The notes: a model not told the origin generated them from the letters alone. Positions 1 to 7,028 are shown, counted from the first letter of the stretch. The stretch is DNA of 11,495 bases from Bacillota bacterium (GCA_003501485.1 DNPJ01000142.1:1-11495), one strand, 5' to 3'. Numbers and translations are program-made.

Positions 1-26
1 GTTGCATTTAGTTTTTCAATTAGCAT

Positions 27-38
27 GATAAATTTATC
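27..38. repeat. 12-bp perfect palindrome GATAAATTTATC
   Basis: A self-complementary 12-mer lies just upstream of the TATAAT at 47-52 before wzx. It could be an operator half-site pair, but palindromes of A/T are frequent at this composition, so regulatory meaning is uncertain. Confidence 0.25.
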
Positions 39-61
39 TCTTATTTTATAATATGATAAAA

Positions 62-90
62 TTGAATAAATCAATAATTTGCTATAAAAT
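62..90 (+). promoter_or_regulatory. Candidate promoter for wzx-licD
   Basis: TTGAAT (62-67) and TAAAAT (85-90) are separated by 17 bp, a sigma-A-like pair with 4/6 and 5/6 matches. Transcription would begin near 97, only about five bases before ATG 102, which has no Shine-Dalgarno. A perfect TATAAT at 47-52 with a weak ATGATA 16 bp upstream (25-30) is an alternative that would give a leader of about 40 nt. In such AT-rich DNA both could be chance. Confidence 0.35.
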
Positions 91-101
91 AAACAAACGT
101 C

Positions 102-1544
102 ATGCCAAACATATTGAAAAGAAAAATAAAACTTGGAAACAAAGAATTCTCATTCTCTTTTATCCTGTCAATTCTATCTGCTGTTTTTGGAATTCTATTT
201 TCTTTTTTTGCGGCTAAATTTTTAAAATCAAATATCTATGGTGAGATTCAATATTATTTAAGCATAATTACTTTATTAAATTCTTTCATGCTTTTTGGTG
301 TAGATAGTTATCTCATAAAAGAAACGCAATTCGAAGACAATAACCAAAAAATAATATCTAAGTCTTTGATTTTCGTTATTTTAAATTCGATGTTAATACT
401 TCCAATATATTTTAGAATCGGATTTTCGTTTTTAACTAGATTAAACGAAAACATCGTGTTGATTCTTATTATTTTCATTATCGCTTTGCTTTCTTCTTTA
501 TCATTACTCGGATGTGCTTTTTTACAAGGAAAAAGTAAATATCAAATTAAGATCCTTATTTCTTCATTTTTTCCACACTTTTTCTTTTTATTAATATTCT
601 TCATTCATTTTTTTACCAATTCATTGCAAATCTTTTTCGATCTATATTTATTGTATTATGCAATATTATATGGCTTTTTTGGTGTTTATATGCTCATCAA
701 ATATTTGTTTCCTATTTCAAATTTCTTCTCTCTAATACAAATGAAAACAATTATCTATTTTGGCTTAACATGGGTTCTTTACAATATTACAACCCCTTTA
801 TCAAATATTTTTATAGGTGAAAAATACGAAAATCTTGGTATCGTTGGAATTTTTTCTATATCAAATCAATTACTATCTATTTCAGGGCTAGCAACTGGCA
901 TAATTAGTCAAATAAGTAATACAACATTTGCAAAACTCGCGAATGAAAACAATATTGAAAAATTATTTAAAAATTATGAAAGAATAACTCGAATTAATAT
1001 TTATATATCCGTTCCTTTCTTTTCTGCATTTATAATAGAAGCTCAAAATTTACTAGGCTTCTTTGGTGAAAGCTATCTTGGTCACAACATGATACTTATA
1101 TTGCTAACTCTAGCATCTATGATTGAATGTATCACCGGCCCGTGTGGAACTGTTCTTTTGATGGGCAATAAAGAAAAAGAAAATCTCATAGCATCAATTA
1201 TTAAATTTTCTGTTTTTATGGTTGTGTTGATAACCTTAATTAAGCACACTGAATTTGCCGCTCCCCTCGGACTATTATTATCATCAATAATCTCAAATTT
1301 TATAAAATTACTTTTTTTGCGAATTTCTTTCAAAAAAAATTTTTTTTCACCGAAAACAATTTTAACATTTGTAGTTGTTTTTTTGATATCAAGTGGCATC
1401 TTTTTTGCACTAAGTTTTATAAAAAATATTATAATTTGGGCTATTGCTAATGGTGTTTGTGGTATTGCAATGATTATCTCTTTCATTTTATTTACACCAT
1501 TTAAAGAGGACAAAAAATATTTTTCAAAGGGGAAAGAAATTTAA
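102..1544 (+). CDS. wzx: Wzx-type polysaccharide flippase (MOP/PST family membrane protein)
   Basis: Probable exporter that flips undecaprenyl-diphosphate-linked repeat units across the cytoplasmic membrane. The 480-residue protein is almost entirely hydrophobic, with about 14 membrane segments (roughly 19-39, 52-68, 86-103, 117-140, 150-171, 178-203, 217-235, 248-272, 297-318, 327-345, 364-382, 386-404, 421-440, 443-466). Length and layout match the PST branch of the MOP superfamily. Family-like patches are LGIVGIFSISNQL (about 245-257) and GPCGTVLLMGNKEKEN (about 346-361). The basic N-terminus (KRKIK) should be cytosolic. ATG 102 is the only sensible start because the next methionine is at residue 63, yet no Shine-Dalgarno sequence precedes it. 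The stop overlaps the licD start by one base, so the two are co-transcribed. The gene is very AT-rich and contains an A8T8 tract at 1332-1347. Wzx proteins are too divergent to infer the substrate; a teichuronic or teichoic-acid-type exporter of the same superfamily is the alternative. Confidence 0.9.
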   Translation: MPNILKRKIKLGNKEFSFSFILSILSAVFGILFSFFAAKFLKSNIYGEIQYYLSIITLLNSFMLFGVDSYLIKETQFEDNNQKIISKSLIFVILNSMLILPIYFRIGFSFLTRLNENIVLILIIFIIALLSSLSLLGCAFLQGKSKYQIKILISSFFPHFFFLLIFFIHFFTNSLQIFFDLYLLYYAILYGFFGVYMLIKYLFPISNFFSLIQMKTIIYFGLTWVLYNITTPLSNIFIGEKYENLGIVGIFSISNQLLSISGLATGIISQISNTTFAKLANENNIEKLFKNYERITRINIYISVPFFSAFIIEAQNLLGFFGESYLGHNMILILLTLASMIECITGPCGTVLLMGNKEKENLIASIIKFSVFMVVLITLIKHTEFAAPLGLLLSSIISNFIKLLFLRISFKKNFFSPKTILTFVVVFLISSGIFFALSFIKNIIIWAIANGVCGIAMIISFILFTPFKEDKKYFSKGKEI

Positions 1545-2353
1545 TGAATAATACTTCTTTAATTGATTTGCAGCATTCTATTCTTGATATTTTAATTGAA
1601 ATAAAAAGACTTTGTGATTTACACAAACTGAAATATATTCTTTATGGTGGCTCATGTTTAGGAGCAGTTAGACATAATGGTTTTATACCATGGGACGATG
1701 ATGCAGACATAGCTATGCCACGCGAAGATTATGAGGTTTTCAAAAAAATATGCAAAAACGGTGAGTTAAGAAGCGATTATTATTTTCAAGACTATTCCAA
1801 AGAAAAGGAACCACATTATAATTCTCCATGGATAAGAATAAGAAAAAACAATACACTCTGTGTGATTGATTACCATCAAAAAGATGGTTTTAATCACTTA
1901 GGAGTTTTTGTGGATATTTTCCCAATTGATTATCTACCACAAAATAATACACAATATATTTCAAGAAAATATTCATATTTTAAAAGAATTAATAGAATTT
2001 TTTCTAATAAAATAGCAATTAACCATAATACTTTAAAATCAAAGATCTTGCATCTGCTTTTAATTCCTTTTTCCTCTCGCTATCTTTACTTAAAAAGAGA
2101 GGAATCTATGAATTCAATCAAGCAAAGCAATACAAAAGCATGCATGTTTGATTTTTGTTCATCTTATGCTCCGAAAGGGGCTCTTTTTCCAGCAGACCTT
2201 TTCGAAGAAACAATAAACCATATTTTCGAAGGTATTGAGTTTTGCATACCAAAAAAATATGATGAAATGTTAAAAATAATGTACGGCGAATATATGAAAT
2301 TGCCCCCTAAGGAAAAAAGAGTTGCACATTTACCGAAAATAATTAGTCTTTAA
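1544..2353 (+). CDS. licD: LicD-family phosphotransferase
   Basis: Member of the LicD/fukutin-type nucleotidyltransferase-fold family, which moves a phospho-alcohol (phosphocholine, or ribitol phosphate in the eukaryotic relatives) from a CDP-linked donor onto a glycan. The 269-residue protein has the hallmark N-terminal block YGGSCLGAVRHNGFIPW (34-50) followed by the acidic metal-binding run DDDAD (51-55) and MPREDY (58-63). A second family block, HLGVFVDIFPIDYLP, lies at 118-132, and the C-terminal YGEYMKLPP block at 247-255. Length is normal for the family and there is no signal peptide or membrane segment, so it should act in the cytosol on lipid-linked repeats. The start is supported by AAAGGGGA 11 nt upstream and by the TAATG overlap with wzx. 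The 3' end overlaps the convergent tagD by 11 bp. No choline uptake or activation genes (licA, licB, licC) are present, but CDP-glycerol synthase is, so the donor may be CDP-glycerol; that is inference. Confidence 0.93.
   Translation: MNNTSLIDLQHSILDILIEIKRLCDLHKLKYILYGGSCLGAVRHNGFIPWDDDADIAMPREDYEVFKKICKNGELRSDYYFQDYSKEKEPHYNSPWIRIRKNNTLCVIDYHQKDGFNHLGVFVDIFPIDYLPQNNTQYISRKYSYFKRINRIFSNKIAINHNTLKSKILHLLLIPFSSRYLYLKREESMNSIKQSNTKACMFDFCSSYAPKGALFPADLFEETINHIFEGIEFCIPKKYDEMLKIMYGEYMKLPPKEKRVAHLPKIISL
2168..2188 (+). terminator. Terminator-like hairpin inside licD
   Basis: GCTCC, a GAAA tetraloop and GGGGC (2168-2181) form a 5-bp, mostly GC stem with one G-T pair, followed directly by TCTTTTT. 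It has the form of a short intrinsic terminator on the + strand but lies inside licD codons for YAPKGALFP. It may be a coding coincidence, or may cause partial early termination. No comparable GC stem was seen after the licD stop. Confidence 0.3.
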
Positions 2354-2747
2354 AATTTTTTTGAGATAATTTGCTTTTTATTTCTGTTGTTGAAATTTCA
2401 GGGGTGCGGGATAAATATATAACTTCAATACCGTGTTCTTTTAAATAATCGAATTTCCCTTTCCAATCGTCACCAATTACAAAAACATCGATTTTATATT
2501 CTTTGATATCGTTTATTTTTTGCTCCCAACAATTTTCGGGAATAACTAAATCAACATAACGAATTGCTTCTAGCAGCATTTTGCGTTTTTCATATGAAAA
2601 AAAAGATTTTTTCCCTTTTAAAATATTGAATTCGTCTGTCGATAAACCAACAATCAAATAATCTCCTAAATCTTTAGCTCTTTTTAAAAGATTAATGTGC
2701 CCATAATGAAGCAAATCAAATGTACCATATGTGATAACTCTTTTCAT
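2343..2747 (-). CDS. tagD: Glycerol-3-phosphate cytidylyltransferase
   Basis: Makes CDP-glycerol from CTP and sn-glycerol 3-phosphate in the cytosol; CDP-glycerol is the donor for glycerol-phosphate teichoic acids and for glycerol-phosphate decorations of capsules. The 134-residue protein matches Bacillus TagD along its whole length: ITYGTFDLLHYGHINLL (5-21) contains the HxGH nucleotide-binding motif (H14, H17), RYVDLVIPE (63-71) and WEQK (74-77) are characteristic, IGDDWKGKFD is at 91-100, and the signature RTPEISTTEI (114-123) closes the active site; the usual form is RTEGISTT, so PE replaces EG here. GGGAG lies 8 nt upstream of the ATG, inside the end of the sugar transferase gene (gap 4 nt), so the two are translationally linked. 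No CDP-glycerol polymerase (TagB/TagF type) is in the window. The C-terminus overlaps licD tail to tail. Confidence 0.96.
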   Translation of the reverse strand: MKRVITYGTFDLLHYGHINLLKRAKDLGDYLIVGLSTDEFNILKGKKSFFSYEKRKMLLEAIRYVDLVIPENCWEQKINDIKEYKIDVFVIGDDWKGKFDYLKEHGIEVIYLSRTPEISTTEIKSKLSQKNFKD

Positions 2748-2751
2748 TTTA

Positions 2752-3360
2752 TTATCTCCCTTTTACCGCTCCAAAAATCTTTAAAATAGTGTATCCAAAG
2801 ATACCACAATCAAAAAAGAAACTCATTCTTTTTACATATTCACTGTCCCATTTAGCTTTAAATTCTGGATCGTGCTCCCTCTTCATTTTTATTTGGGCAT
2901 AACCACTTATGCCTGGCTTAACATCATAGGCATTAGGAACATATTTTAAACGACATTCTCTTAAAAATTCTTCATTATGTGCGCTTCCAGGCCTTGGACC
3001 AATAAAAGCCATTTGTCCAACAAATATATTTAATAATTGAGGTGTCTCATCAAGAGATGTTTTTCTTAAAAATTTGCCAAATCCAGTTTCCATAGAATTT
3101 TGTTTATGCTCATTCATATCACTTGGAGCGAGATTTGGATTAGCGTCGTTTCTCATCGATCTAAATTTAATCATCTTAAAAATGCGTTGATTCTTTCCAT
3201 AACGTTCTTGAATAAAAAACGGATGTCCTTTAGTTACAATTGCATTAACAGGAATAATCCACCACCAAAACAAAACAAAACAAAAAATAATTCCAACAAA
3301 CGAACCAACGATTCCAATAATCCTTTTGAATGGCAAATATATTTTCTGACTTGTTTTCAT
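2752..3360 (-). CDS. Small phosphoglycosyl transferase (priming sugar transferase)
   Basis: Initiates repeat-unit synthesis by moving a sugar-1-phosphate from a UDP-sugar to undecaprenyl phosphate at the inner membrane face. With the ATG at 3360 the protein has 202 residues, the minimal monotopic PglC-like form lacking the large N-terminal membrane domain of WbaP/WcaJ. One hydrophobic re-entrant segment lies at about 14-37 (rich in F and W). Catalytic-domain motifs in order are KFRSM (65-69), SLDETPQLLNIF (102-113) with the Asp-Glu dyad D104/E105, FIGPRPG (119-125) and KPGISGYAQI (148-157). An in-frame GTG at 3381 would add seven residues, but it overlaps a TATAAT sequence and neither start has a Shine-Dalgarno. 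I prefer the ATG because KRIIGIVGS then sits near the N-terminus as in relatives. The sugar cannot be read from sequence; galactose, N-acetylgalactosamine or N,N'-diacetylbacillosamine types are all possible. Confidence 0.93.
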   Translation of the reverse strand: MKTSQKIYLPFKRIIGIVGSFVGIIFCFVLFWWWIIPVNAIVTKGHPFFIQERYGKNQRIFKMIKFRSMRNDANPNLAPSDMNEHKQNSMETGFGKFLRKTSLDETPQLLNIFVGQMAFIGPRPGSAHNEEFLRECRLKYVPNAYDVKPGISGYAQIKMKREHDPEFKAKWDSEYVKRMSFFFDCGIFGYTILKIFGAVKGR

Positions 3361-3362
3361 AC

Positions 3363-3379
3363 GTATAATAAAATTATAC
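3363..3379 (-). promoter_or_regulatory. Candidate -10 box within a 7-bp inverted repeat before the sugar transferase gene
   Basis: Read on the - strand, GTATAAT, TTT and ATTATAC form a perfect 7-bp inverted repeat with a 3-nt loop. Its first half, starting at 3378, contains a consensus TATAAT; the expected -35 region carries only a poor TTCAAT. Transcription from it would start about six bases before ATG 3360, which lacks a Shine-Dalgarno. Alternatively the repeat is a repressor site or a weak hairpin over the start. Confidence 0.35.
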
Positions 3380-3384
3380 ACTTA

Positions 3385-3400
3385 TCAATTTAATAATTGA
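3385..3400. repeat. 6-bp inverted repeat TCAATT-4-AATTGA
   Basis: A short perfect inverted repeat in the gap between wzy and the priming sugar transferase, just upstream of the candidate -10 sequence. It is too AT-rich to be a convincing terminator for wzy and could be an operator or chance. Confidence 0.2.
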
Positions 3401-3446
3401 ATAATGAAATTTTGACTATAAATACGATACTAATTTTGAACTCTGA

Positions 3447-4790
3447 TTAGTTATTAATAAAATAAACCTTCATCACAGGAACAAAAATAATCATCGAAAC
3501 AAACGCAAATTCAAGTGTTCCTGGAAATAACATAGAACCACTTTCAACAAGCATATAAATAAGCATAACTGCAATGAAAACAATTGTTCTACTACATCCA
3601 ACAATATGCTTTTTAAAATTCTTAATAATTTGCCATATAAGAAAAGCTAGAATTAATATACCGCATGTAAGAAGAACAATACCGCCGCTAGTAAGTAGTT
3701 CTAATAAACCATTATGCATAAATGGTGTTCCACAAAGACTAAACATTACATCCGAAGAAACATGATATCCTGTTCCAAATAAAAGACTTGTTTGATTAAT
3801 AATGTTAAATGAATATTTATATAAATCAAATCTAGATTTCATTGATGCAAAACCGTTATTATCAAAGAAATTAGATATGAATGTATGAGCGAATTCATTA
3901 TTAAAATATAAGATAGGCTGACTTATAAAAAAGACGAATAAAAGAGGAGCAATGATGCTTATTGCAACAATGTTTCTCTTTTTATGCTCTTTTAACGTAA
4001 TAAAGAATCTCGATAGTAGATAAGCAACATTTAAAATAAACCCACATATAATCACAGTCTTACACATGGTGAATAAAATATTGAAAAAGAAAAACACATC
4101 TACAATATACCAATAAAATTTACTGTTTTTTGAATGAAGATATAAGGTAGCAAATAGACCTGCGAAAATAATCGCAGCGTAACTATTCTCATTTACAAAC
4201 ACGCTTCTAATCTTATAAATATAGAAATGATCAGTATTAAGATTTTTAAAAATGTTAATATAAGATTCAAAATCTTTAAAATAAGAAATAATCATTAAAA
4301 TTGTTACAATGCTTACACAGATGATTGAAAGAAAAAATGGTACATCGAAATCAAATATTTTTGGAATCGTATCCACTATTACAAAAAACATGCATAGAAG
4401 AACAAAATACTGAAAAATATATTGGCTTCTACTTATATTGCTCAATTCATAAGAAACTATTTCTATTTGTTTATCAGGTAAAATAAAATTAAAAATCTTT
4501 TTAGATGGGAAAACTAACAATGTAATCATACCAATAATAAAAATTACACTAAGAAAAATTCCAATTTTTAAAGATGGTTTGTATTTATGTTTATATATGT
4601 TGTAAGCAAAAATGCATAACAAGAATAATAATGTTAAGCAAAATAAAAAAATAATAAGCCAAAATGGTTGTTTAATTAACGGATTAATTCCAAACAGCAC
4701 ATTTCCAGTAACAAGATATAAACCAAAACCAAAAAAACTTAATAACAAAATAATGTTAATTAAGTTATTTTCTGTAAAAATTTTTTTCAT
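3447..4790 (-). CDS. wzy: Wzy-type polysaccharide polymerase (O-antigen ligase/polymerase family)
   Basis: Probable polymerase that joins flipped repeat units on the outer face of the membrane. The 447-residue protein has about 11-12 hydrophobic segments (for example 11-30, 41-63, 75-94, 150-169, 202-219, 246-262, 275-293, 365-388, 428-444). The longest hydrophilic stretch lies between about 294 and 362. It carries the features that identify the O-antigen ligase/polymerase (Wzy_C) fold: SRFDLY (319-324), FGTGYH (338-343) and FMHNGLLELLTSGG (357-370), the HNxxLE-type block with the conserved His-Asn. RSVFVNENSYAA (195-206) resembles the earlier conserved 'N-N-S' block. There is no Shine-Dalgarno before the ATG. 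The gene is separated by 80 nt from glf and by 86 nt from the priming transferase, and it is visibly more AT-rich than the GH3 and glf genes, as is usual for these fast-evolving genes. A ligase rather than a polymerase role cannot be excluded, but Wzx and the priming enzyme favour Wzy. Confidence 0.87.
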   Translation of the reverse strand: MKKIFTENNLINIILLLSFFGFGLYLVTGNVLFGINPLIKQPFWLIIFLFCLTLLFLLCIFAYNIYKHKYKPSLKIGIFLSVIFIIGMITLLVFPSKKIFNFILPDKQIEIVSYELSNISRSQYIFQYFVLLCMFFVIVDTIPKIFDFDVPFFLSIICVSIVTILMIISYFKDFESYINIFKNLNTDHFYIYKIRSVFVNENSYAAIIFAGLFATLYLHSKNSKFYWYIVDVFFFFNILFTMCKTVIICGFILNVAYLLSRFFITLKEHKKRNIVAISIIAPLLFVFFISQPILYFNNEFAHTFISNFFDNNGFASMKSRFDLYKYSFNIINQTSLLFGTGYHVSSDVMFSLCGTPFMHNGLLELLTSGGIVLLTCGILILAFLIWQIIKNFKKHIVGCSRTIVFIAVMLIYMLVESGSMLFPGTLEFAFVSMIIFVPVMKVYFINN

Positions 4791-4870
4791 AATTTTTTCG
4801 TATATGTTATTTATCCAAAGTAAGAAAAAAGGGTCTTTAGAAATAAAAATATAAAAATTAAAAATTTCAA
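4791..4870 (-). other. 80-nt gap between glf and wzy
   Basis: This is the largest gap in the - strand series apart from the 86 nt before the sugar transferase gene. It is almost pure A/T. I see no GC-rich hairpin with a T run, no Shine-Dalgarno before wzy, and only weak -10-like sequences near the wzy start (such as TATACG 8 nt and TAACAT 13 nt before the ATG). It may separate the five-gene cluster from wzy, but it holds no clear signal. Confidence 0.4.
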
Positions 4871-5995
4871 TTAGTGGGTGTAATTTAGTTTTTCAACTAA
4901 CTTAAAAGCTTCTTCGATGATATCATCCATATCAAAATATTTATAAGACGCTAAACGACCACCAAAATAAATGTTTTTAAGAGTTTTTGTTTCTTCTAAA
5001 TATTTTTTATATAATTCATTGTTACGATCATTGTTAATCGGATAATAAGGATCGTTATCTACTCCACTTTCAAGAGGGTATTCATAAGAAATAATAGTCT
5101 TGTCAGAGGTACAAAAACGATCGAATAATTTGTGTTCAATTACACGTGTGTAAGGTGTTTCTCTATCGGTATAATTCATTACAGGAACACCTTGGTAAAT
5201 AGCCTTATCAAGAATTTTATTTTCAAATCTTACAGAACGGTATTCAAGTTTTCCATATTTATATTCAAAATATTCGTCAATGGAACCTGTATAGATAATT
5301 TTGTCCGCTAAAGAGAAATAATAATCCTTTTTATGAAAGAAATTTGCGCCTAAAATTACATCACAACCTTTAATTTGTTCTTTCACAAATTCTGTATAAC
5401 CATCTTTTGGTATACCTTGATAAATATCATTAAAATAATTGTTGTCAAAAGTGAATCTAAGAGGGATTCTTTTTATAATTGATGCAGGTAATATATTCGC
5501 GTCTCTACCCCATTGTTTTTCAGTATATCCTTTAATTAATTTTTGATATATTGAAGTTCCAACTAGAGAAATAGCTTGATCTTCAAGGTTGTTAATTGAA
5601 GTAATATTAGCTTTGCGAATTTCTTCTTCAATATGTTTTTTTACATCATCAATATTTCTCGTTCCAGGAAATATTTTTACAAATGTATTCATATTGAAAG
5701 GAAGGTTGTATAATTCACCTTTATAATTTGCAATAGGTGAATTAACAAAAGGAACAAATTCACAGAATGAATTCACATAATCCCACACCACTTTATTTGA
5801 TGTATGAAATATGTGCGCTCCATATTTATGAACGTGTATACCTTCAATTTTTTCAGTATATATATTTCCACCTATATGGTTGCTTTTGTCGATTATAAGG
5901 ACCTTGAAACCTTGTTTGACAAGTCTTTCTGCAACAGTAGATCCAAACAAACCACAACCGACAATTAGAAAATCGTATTTTTTATTATTTTCCAT
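4871..5995 (-). CDS. glf: UDP-galactopyranose mutase
   Basis: Flavoenzyme that interconverts UDP-galactopyranose and UDP-galactofuranose, the donor for Galf-containing capsules and cell-wall glycans; cytosolic. From ATG 5995 it has 374 residues, the normal length. Motifs in that numbering: the FAD-binding loop DFLIVGCGLFGS (8-19; the usual GAGLFG reads GCGLFG), the second FAD block GGNIYTE (42-48), KYGAHIFHT (57-65), YTEKQWG (157-163), IPLRFTFDNNYF (177-188), the C-terminal active-site region with MNYTDRETPYTR (273-284), and FGGRLASYKYFDMDD (344-358), which holds the catalytic Arg. A TTG at 6025 would add ten residues, but the ATG gives the usual short N-terminus before YDFLIVG. The start overlaps the GtrA-like gene by 11 nt; the nearest purine-rich motif (GAGGA, 6013-6017) is 17 nt upstream, so translational coupling is likely. 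A galactofuranosyltransferase is expected nearby; the GT2 gene is one candidate. Confidence 0.97.
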   Translation of the reverse strand: MENNKKYDFLIVGCGLFGSTVAERLVKQGFKVLIIDKSNHIGGNIYTEKIEGIHVHKYGAHIFHTSNKVVWDYVNSFCEFVPFVNSPIANYKGELYNLPFNMNTFVKIFPGTRNIDDVKKHIEEEIRKANITSINNLEDQAISLVGTSIYQKLIKGYTEKQWGRDANILPASIIKRIPLRFTFDNNYFNDIYQGIPKDGYTEFVKEQIKGCDVILGANFFHKKDYYFSLADKIIYTGSIDEYFEYKYGKLEYRSVRFENKILDKAIYQGVPVMNYTDRETPYTRVIEHKLFDRFCTSDKTIISYEYPLESGVDNDPYYPINNDRNNELYKKYLEETKTLKNIYFGGRLASYKYFDMDDIIEEAFKLVEKLNYTH

Positions 5996-7028
5996 TTTTA
6001 AGAGTTTCGTATTCCTCTTTTGCAATGTTCATTTTTTCTTTAGCTTTTAAAGCATCTTGATATTTTACTTCAATCATACGATTAAGTTCGTCTAGATTTT
6101 CCTTTTCACATTTATCTAATTTCTTAACATAGGCGTGATAAGAAATAGCTTTTGAATTATATAATGTCGATGTTTGAATAACATTTAATCTAGCATTTTC
6201 AAGATTTGCTTTTTCTCTAGCTTCAAGAGCTTTTTTATGAGCAGCTTCTTTCTTTTCTTCACTTACATTGCTGTTATTAAGCATTTTTTGATATTTCTTT
6301 TCTTGTCTTTTAGCGTTATTTTCAAGATTTGGGAAAATGAGAAGGAAAATAAAGAAGAATATAACCATTGATACACCGCCAGTTAAGACAGTTTTAAGAA
6401 GGCTAATGAGAATATCTGGTACTTGCCATGAAAGAAGAAGTGGGTTTGCAATGCCCCATAAAGCATTTGTAAAAATAGAAACACCGATCCAGCCTACAAA
6501 ATACATAAATCCTTGGAAATATGGATTTCCTTTTGATTTATAAGTAATATTTCTTTGAAGTGGGAAGTTAATGCATTGAGCGGTAAAAACAGCGATTTCA
6601 AAAGCAATAAAATTGCCAAGACCGCCAACCTTAATTGTCCCACCTTGTGCAAGAAGCGCATTAACTTCATCTGCAGTATAAGCTTGTGATAATGTACCAT
6701 TTACAAGCACTTGAACTGGTTCATTAAAAATACCAAAATATAATTCATTTCCTAAAGCATCTTTTAAACCAAGAGCCACTCTTGGGAAACAAAATGGTGT
6801 ATTCCATATACCTTCAAATGCATAAGGAAGAAATGTCATAATTAAGAATTGCCACAATGTGACCGCCATTGAGAATAGGAAGAAAAATCCAACTTTATAA
6901 AGTAAAGATGATAATTTTGGATGCTTATCGCTAAAAGCGTACCAAACTCCTAACCACCAACGGTATATTTTTTGAAAGAATGCAACAAATTTGTTGTTTG
7001 AATATGGTTTAATTTCAATTGTTTCCAT
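5985..7028 (-). CDS. GtrA-like membrane protein with long cytosolic coiled-coil tail
   Basis: GtrA-family proteins are small four-helix membrane proteins linked to transfer or flipping of lipid-linked sugars; the exact role of this version is not known. The 347-residue protein has predicted helices at about 44-70, 139-158, 172-192 and 208-233. The block AQCINFPLQRNITYKSKG (150-167) resembles the GtrA 'N-x-x-L-N-R' signature between helices 2 and 3. Two additions make it unlike a standard GtrA of about 130 residues. One is an insert of about 65 residues between helices 1 and 2 (71-138), predicted outside. The other is a charged Lys/Glu/Ala-rich tail of about 110 residues (234-347), probably helical and coiled-coil, predicted inside. 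The start is secure: a perfect AAGGAGGT lies 9 nt upstream, inside the end of the GH3 gene, with only 2 nt between the genes. The 3' end overlaps glf. The tail could dock the GH3 enzyme or the glycosyltransferase; that is inference. Confidence 0.75.
   Translation of the reverse strand: METIEIKPYSNNKFVAFFQKIYRWWLGVWYAFSDKHPKLSSLLYKVGFFFLFSMAVTLWQFLIMTFLPYAFEGIWNTPFCFPRVALGLKDALGNELYFGIFNEPVQVLVNGTLSQAYTADEVNALLAQGGTIKVGGLGNFIAFEIAVFTAQCINFPLQRNITYKSKGNPYFQGFMYFVGWIGVSIFTNALWGIANPLLLSWQVPDILISLLKTVLTGGVSMVIFFFIFLLIFPNLENNAKRQEKKYQKMLNNSNVSEEKKEAAHKKALEAREKANLENARLNVIQTSTLYNSKAISYHAYVKKLDKCEKENLDELNRMIEVKYQDALKAKEKMNIAKEEYETLKNGK

Noticed and set aside
6..19. 14-bp match (ATTTAGTTTTTCAA) to 4883-4896 in the end of glf, in the same frame (EKLN on the - strand)
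   Set aside because: The string is short and A/T-rich, and the flanks differ, so a second glf copy or a recombination scar cannot be supported.
1..51. Possible tail of an upstream + strand gene (hydrophobic residues ending at TAA 49-51, or another frame ending at TGA 26-28), or a - strand gene starting at ATG 26 and leaving the window
   Set aside because: Too few codons are visible to tell any of these from chance in AT-rich DNA.
1082..1513. 143-codon open frame on the - strand inside wzx
   Set aside because: It is antisense to a clear membrane-protein gene, has no recognisable domain and no ribosome binding site; a shadow of the coding frame.
2340..2365. Bidirectional terminator between licD and tagD
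   Set aside because: The junction has A and T runs but no GC-containing stem, so a terminator cannot be supported.
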